Program-made: the position numbers and the translations under genes
The notes under the pieces: model-generated
The model's database searches: none
Told to the model about the DNA's origin: nothing
The model's input: only the letters and a program-made list of their open reading frames with translations
Shown here: positions 41,273 to 44,997 of the stretch, in pieces
How positions within the stretch are numbered: the stretch's first letter is position 1
How the letters are laid out: the number at the start of each line of letters is the position of its first letter
DNA from: Rhodoplanes serenus
GTDB lineage: Bacteria; Pseudomonadota; Alphaproteobacteria; Rhizobiales; Xanthobacteraceae
Direction of reading: 5' to 3'
NCBI GenBank assembly: GCA_945861855.1
Contig: CAMAWG010000015.1
Coordinates: 1 to 44,997 of the forward strand
Length of the DNA stretch: 44,997 bases

Positions 41273-42583
41273 TCATTTCTCCCGGAACATCCGCATCAGT
41301 TGATCATGAAACGGTTTGACGAAATAGGAAATCATAGTCCTGTCCCCGGTCTGCACGAAGGTCTCGACCGGCATGCCCGGCACCATCCTGACGTCGCCGA
41401 GCTTGGCCACCTCTTCGGCCGACATCGCAATCCGGACGGTGTAGTAGGTCTGCCCGGTGCGCTGATCGGTCGAGGCATCCGCCGAGATGCGGGTGACCGT
41501 CCCGTAGATCTCCGGGGTCGTGCGCTGGTTGAAGGCGGAGAAGCGCAGCAGCGCCACCTGGCCGGTTCGCACCTGGTCGATGTCCTGCGGATTGACCTTG
41601 GCTTCGACCGTGAGGTTGTCGGCGTCGGGCACGATCAGCATCATCGCGTCGCCGGCGGTGATGACGCCGCCGACCGTATGCACGTTGGACTGGAACACCA
41701 TGCCGTCCTGGGGGGACCGGATTTCGATGCGCTTGAGCTGATCCTCGGCCGTCACCTTGCGCTCGACGAACTCGCCGATCTTGCCGTCGATCTCCCGGGT
41801 CTCCTTGGCCACCTCGCTGCTCAGGTCGCGGTCGATCTGGATGATCTGGAGCTCGGTCTCCGAGACCTTGCCGGCGACCTGGGCGGTCTGCGCCACGAGT
41901 TGGCCGGCTTCACCCTCGAGCCGTACTGCGGCGCGTTCGAGCTCGGTCAGTTTCGTCAGCGGCACCAGCTTCTGCTTCCAAAGGTCGTAGACGCCGTCCT
42001 TTTCGCGCTCAATCAGCCTGGATTCCTTTTCCTTGGATTCGCGCTGCGCCTTCAGGCCGCGAACCTCCTCGTTGAGTTGTTCGATGCGCTGGCGAAGCTG
42101 GGCCTTGAGGCCGGTGCGCGCGCTGTACCGCAGCTCGAACAGCTTGCGCTCGCCATCGACGATCGCGGCGATCTCGGGATCGTTGGTGCGGGCCAGGAGG
42201 CCCGGGGGGAACTTGACCGTGTCGGCGCCGTCGCGCTCGCTCTCAAGACGCGCCTTGCGCGCGCTGAGCTCGTCCAGGCCCTTGGTGACGATGGCCAGGT
42301 TGGCGCGCGTCACCGTATCGTCGAGCCGCACCACGATGTCGCCCTGTTTGACGCGGTCGCCGTCGCGCACGCGGAGCTCGCCGACGATGCCTCCGGTCGG
42401 ATGCTGGACCTTCTTGACGTTGGTATCGACGACGATGGAGCCCTGGGCGATCAGCGCCCCGGACAGCGTCATGGTGCCCGCCCAGCCGCCGACGCCGCCG
42501 GCCAGCACGATGACGATCACAAGCCCGGCCAGCGTGTGGCGGCCGATCGATCGGCTCGAGTCCCATTTGGGTTGCGGGTTCAT
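41273..42583 (-). CDS. HlyD-family type I secretion membrane fusion protein (PrsE/PrtE-like)
   Basis: The 436-residue periplasmic adaptor has a single N-terminal TM helix (LAGLVIVIVLAGGVGGWAG). A lipoyl-like first half (NVKKVQHPTGGIVGELRVRD) precedes a long coiled-coil hairpin (about 105-290, EELNEEVRGLKAQRES-style heptads). The second lipoyl half (RSPQDGMVFQSNVHTVGGVI) and a beta-barrel end the protein. It links an ABC exporter in the inner membrane to a TolC-type outer-membrane channel. Its ATG at 42583 overlaps the stop of the ABC exporter gene (ATGA). Its substrate, usually an RTX-type protein, is not visible in the window. Confidence 0.93.
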   Translation of the reverse strand: MNPQPKWDSSRSIGRHTLAGLVIVIVLAGGVGGWAGTMTLSGALIAQGSIVVDTNVKKVQHPTGGIVGELRVRDGDRVKQGDIVVRLDDTVTRANLAIVTKGLDELSARKARLESERDGADTVKFPPGLLARTNDPEIAAIVDGERKLFELRYSARTGLKAQLRQRIEQLNEEVRGLKAQRESKEKESRLIEREKDGVYDLWKQKLVPLTKLTELERAAVRLEGEAGQLVAQTAQVAGKVSETELQIIQIDRDLSSEVAKETREIDGKIGEFVERKVTAEDQLKRIEIRSPQDGMVFQSNVHTVGGVITAGDAMMLIVPDADNLTVEAKVNPQDIDQVRTGQVALLRFSAFNQRTTPEIYGTVTRISADASTDQRTGQTYYTVRIAMSAEEVAKLGDVRMVPGMPVETFVQTGDRTMISYFVKPFHDQLMRMFREK

Positions 42584-44334
42584 GACTTGGCAGCTCCGGC
42601 TTCCTGCACGACCTTGAGCGGGCGCGTCGCGCCGTCCCTTTGCAGCACGCGGGACAACACCTCTTCCTTTGGGCCGAAGGCCTGCGAGCGCCCATTTCTC
42701 ATCATCAGCAGCAGATCGACGGCCGCGATCGCGCTCGGGCGATGGGCGACGACAACGACGATGCCGTTGCGGGCACGCACGCTCATGATGGCACGGCCGA
42801 GCGCCTCGTCGCCTTCCGCGTCGAGATTGGAGTTCGGCTCGTCGAGCACGACCAGGAACGGGTCGCCATAGAGCGCCCGCGCCAGCGCGACGCGCTGCGC
42901 CTGTCCGGCCGACAGCGCGGTGCCGCTCTCGCCGACCTGCGTCTCATAGCCTTCCGGCAGGCCGACGATGAGGTCGTGAACGCCCGCGGCGGTGGCCGCG
43001 GCGATCACCGCCTTGGCGTCCAGCGGCTCGGTGAAACGGCCGATGTTCTGCGCCACCGTGCCGGCCAGCAGCTCCACGTCCTGCGGAAGGTAGCCGACGT
43101 GCTTGCCGAGCGCCTCCGGCGACCATTGATCGAGCGCGGCGCCGTCGAGACGGATGCGGCCGCGCGCCGGCTGCCAGACGCCGACCAGCAGCCGCGCCAG
43201 CGAGCTCTTGCCCGAACCGCTCGGCCCGATGATGCCCAGCCCGTTGCCGGCCTTCAGGGAAATGCTGACGTCCTGCACTACGGCCTTGTCGGTGCCGGGG
43301 GGGATGGCGCCGGCGCTCTCGACGACCAGGCTCTGGGTTGGCGGCCGCAGCGCCATCGGCGTACCTTGCGCGGGGAGCAGAGTCAGCAAATCGGTGAGAC
43401 GCTTCCAGCTCTGCCGGGCGCCGACGAATCCGCGCCAGTTCGCGATCGCAAGATCGACCGGCGCGAGAGCGCGCGCGCTGAGAATCGATCCGGCGATGAT
43501 GATTCCCGCGGTGGCCTGCTGATAGATCACGAGATAGGCGCCGACGGCGAGCACGCCCGACTGCAGCATCATGCGCAGCACCTTGGCGGCCGATCCAAAT
43601 CCGCCGGCGACGTCGCTGGCGCGCCGCTGGCTTGCCAGATATTTGGTGTTGGCCTCGCCCCAGAGCACGGCGATCCGGCTCGTCATTCCCATGGCGGTGA
43701 GGACTTCGGCGTTGCGGCGGCTGGTCTCGGCCAGTGACGCGCGGGCCGTTGCGAAGCCGGTTGCGGCCTGGGTCGGCTCGCGGGTCATCGTCTCGGTTAG
43801 CATGGTGATGATGGCGAGAACGATGGCTCCGAACAGCGCGGCAAGCCCGATGTAGGGATGGAACATGAAGCAGATGAAGAGATAGATCGGCAGCCAGGGC
43901 AGGTCGAACAGCGCCGTGGGCCCCAATCCGGACAGGAACGATCGCACGCTGTCGAGGTCGCGGAGCGGCTGCAGGCCGTCGGTGCGGTTCCCGACCTTCA
44001 GCGGCAAGCGCACGATCGTCTCATAGACGCGCCCGCTGAGAGTCTCGTCGAGGCGGCTGCCGATTCGCACCAGGATGCGGCCGCGGATCAGGTCAAGCAT
44101 GCCCAGCGCCGTAAATAGCCCGCCCGCGAGGATCACGAGCCCGATGAGCGTCGGCACGCTGCGGCTCGGCAGCACGCGGTCGTAGACTTCGAGCATGAAG
44201 ATCGCGCCGGTGAGCATGAGGATGTTGCTCATGCCGCTCATCAGGCCGATCGAAATGAATGCGCCGCGGCAAGCCGCGAGCGCGTCCGCCAGTTCGGAAC
44301 GCTGCTGGTTGGGTCGGCGACCGGGCTGCCGCAT
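42580..44334 (-). CDS. Type I secretion ABC exporter (permease-ATPase, PrsD/PrtD-like)
   Basis: The 584-residue protein has an N-terminal membrane domain (about 20-310) and a C-terminal nucleotide-binding domain (about 345-560). The latter has Walker A GPSGSGKSS, Q-loop LPQDVELLAG, signature LSAGQAQR, Walker B LVVLDEPNSNLD and H-loop VVAHRPS. It lacks the N-terminal C39-like domain of HlyB and fits the PrtD/AprD subfamily that exports proteases, lipases or RTX proteins with C-terminal signals. It is the first gene of the exporter-adaptor-cyclase run. ATG 44334 has no strong Shine-Dalgarno. The 237-bp gap to the divergent small gene probably holds its promoter, in an AT-rich stretch near 44390-44460. 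Confidence 0.93.
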   Translation of the reverse strand: MRQPGRRPNQQRSELADALAACRGAFISIGLMSGMSNILMLTGAIFMLEVYDRVLPSRSVPTLIGLVILAGGLFTALGMLDLIRGRILVRIGSRLDETLSGRVYETIVRLPLKVGNRTDGLQPLRDLDSVRSFLSGLGPTALFDLPWLPIYLFICFMFHPYIGLAALFGAIVLAIITMLTETMTREPTQAATGFATARASLAETSRRNAEVLTAMGMTSRIAVLWGEANTKYLASQRRASDVAGGFGSAAKVLRMMLQSGVLAVGAYLVIYQQATAGIIIAGSILSARALAPVDLAIANWRGFVGARQSWKRLTDLLTLLPAQGTPMALRPPTQSLVVESAGAIPPGTDKAVVQDVSISLKAGNGLGIIGPSGSGKSSLARLLVGVWQPARGRIRLDGAALDQWSPEALGKHVGYLPQDVELLAGTVAQNIGRFTEPLDAKAVIAAATAAGVHDLIVGLPEGYETQVGESGTALSAGQAQRVALARALYGDPFLVVLDEPNSNLDAEGDEALGRAIMSVRARNGIVVVVAHRPSAIAAVDLLLMMRNGRSQAFGPKEEVLSRVLQRDGATRPLKVVQEAGAAKS

Positions 44335-44571
44335 CGATTCAGGTCCCTAGCGGCGACAAGCCGATCTGATCGAGCATGCCGCAATCGAAGTCATCTTACC
44401 AGCAGTTGCAACCCCCATTACGAATTAACCATAAGAAATTAAGGCATTCAAATCAAAGAGTTGTGGGAGGCGTGGCGTCAATCCACCGCCACGCGCGCAA
44501 GGCACGAAACCATTCGGGGGCCTTGGGGGTTAACGAAGCGATCGGGGAAGAACTTGGATTGGAATCGAGTG

Positions 44572-44787
44572 ATGGATCCCCGTGAGGAACTGTTGAGCGA
44601 AGAATCCTGGCGGTACGCCGCTGAATGCCGGCGATTGGCGAGGCTCTCGCGTTCGAAAAGCAAACCCGCCCCGGTGGCCGGGGACAAGATTCTGCGCCCG
44701 GTGGAACGGCTCGCGCAATTCTGGACGCAGAACTTCGATCCATATTCTCAGCAACCGCGGTTCGTGTCCCGGTTGTCGCGGCGCTAG
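44572..44787 (+). CDS. Small hypothetical protein, 71 aa
   Basis: The protein from ATG 44572 (GGAATCGAG upstream) reads DPREELLSEESWRYAAECRR, then a basic segment and a Pro-rich tail. The WRYAAECRRLARLSRS helix resembles a motif found in many small hypothetical proteins of Bradyrhizobiaceae (A-A-E-C-x-R-L-A). No membrane segment or known domain is seen. It sits divergently between the exporter gene and the TolC gene. A longer frame starting at 44461 adds residues without clear support. The call rests on composition and family-like pattern only. Confidence 0.5.
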   Translation: MDPREELLSEESWRYAAECRRLARLSRSKSKPAPVAGDKILRPVERLAQFWTQNFDPYSQQPRFVSRLSRR

Positions 44788-44821
44788 GATTTTTTCGAGC
44801 GTTCTCTGCAGACTATCTCGA

Positions 44822-44840
44822 CCCCGGAATCACACCGGGG
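44822..44840. terminator. Short GC hairpin downstream of the TolC-family gene
   Basis: CCCCGG (44822-44827) and CCGGGG (44835-44840) flank a 7-base loop, 10 bp beyond the TolC stop. No T-run follows on the minus strand, so this is at best a weak intrinsic terminator. Confidence 0.35.
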
Positions 44841-44850
44841 GACGAACGCG

Positions 44851-44997
44851 CTACCGTCCGTCCGGGGTTCGCAGTCCGACCCATGAGTCGCGGACCTGGT
44901 GGTAGTGCACCTGGGGGTCGTAGGCGGGGACGGAGAGGCCGAGCACCTGGGGCGTGAGCCGGCCGATCGCGGAGAGCAGGGTGTAGGAGTTCACCAG
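44851..44997 (-). CDS. TolC-family outer-membrane channel, C-terminal fragment
   Basis: The frame enters from the right edge and ends at TAG 44853-44851, giving 48 residues. They read LVNSYTLLSAIGRLTPQVLG, followed by PAYDPQVHYHQVRDSWVGLR and a short tail. This is the characteristic end of alphaproteobacterial TolC-like type I secretion channels (LLSAIGRLTA...YDPxxHYxxVRxxWxGLR). It is near the exporter and adaptor genes and on the same strand, so the three parts of a type I secretion system are clustered. The frame starts outside the window, so its length and signal peptide cannot be checked. Confidence 0.85.
   Translation of the reverse strand: MVNSYTLLSAIGRLTPQVLGLSVPAYDPQVHYHQVRDSWVGLRTPDGR

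Noticed and set aside
38666-42871. 1401-residue open frame on the + strand
   Set aside because: It is the antisense of the CHASE2 cyclase and HlyD genes, both with clear domains on the minus strand. Its His/Asp/Arg-rich translation has no recognisable fold.

Overview
The window is GC-rich, has long shadow reading frames on both strands, and carries gene families and palindromic intergenic repeats typical of Hyphomicrobiales (Bradyrhizobium / Rhodopseudomonas / Xanthobacteraceae-like alphaproteobacteria). I can place it at that level only. I found no tRNA, rRNA, CRISPR array or insertion sequence.

Layout. 1-1.1 kb: the tail of a RidA-family gene, then two convergent genes (an MBL-fold hydrolase and a flavodoxin-fold NAD(P)H oxidoreductase) that appear to have been cut off where they meet. 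1.1-5.9 kb: a Pat/PatZ-like acyl-CoA synthetase + GNAT protein, a conserved hypothetical protein, and an APH-like kinase + P-loop fusion. 6.2-14.5 kb: a signalling block with a coiled-coil protein coupled to a GAF-GAF-PAS-adenylate cyclase, an HD-type phosphohydrolase, a FecR-domain envelope protein and a CHASE2-PAS-GGDEF-EAL protein. 14.6-22.7 kb: a compact module of a zinc peptidase, a transglutaminase-DUF2126 protein, a circularly permuted ATP-grasp/alpha-E fusion and a small transglutaminase. 22.7-23.9 kb: a TIGR04282-type glycosyltransferase and a DUF4112 membrane protein.

23.9-36.9 kb is an accessory catabolic region. It holds a NitT/TauT-type ABC transporter (two permeases and an ATPase), HyuB and HyuA, an isocitrate lyase/PEP mutase-family enzyme, an isochorismatase-fold protein lacking the usual nucleophile, an amidohydrolase and, about 10 kb from its likely permeases, a substrate-binding protein. 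It also contains several families of palindromic repeats, an AT-richer pair of divergent small genes, a toxin-antitoxin pair, and a ~450-nt leader full of strong hairpins. That leader lies between a near-consensus sigma-70 promoter and a small basic Cys-rich protein gene.

36.9-45 kb: a membrane cyclic-nucleotide-binding protein, a second MBL-fold gene broken by one in-frame TAG, a CHASE2 adenylate cyclase, and a type I secretion membrane-fusion protein and ABC exporter. The 3' end of a TolC-family gene closes the window.

Two themes link the genes. One is second messengers: two class III cyclases, a GGDEF/EAL protein, an HD phosphohydrolase and a CNB-domain protein. The other is uptake and hydrolysis of an unknown N-containing or cyclic amide compound. 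The best candidate for something undescribed is the structured leader RNA at about 33.3-33.75 kb.
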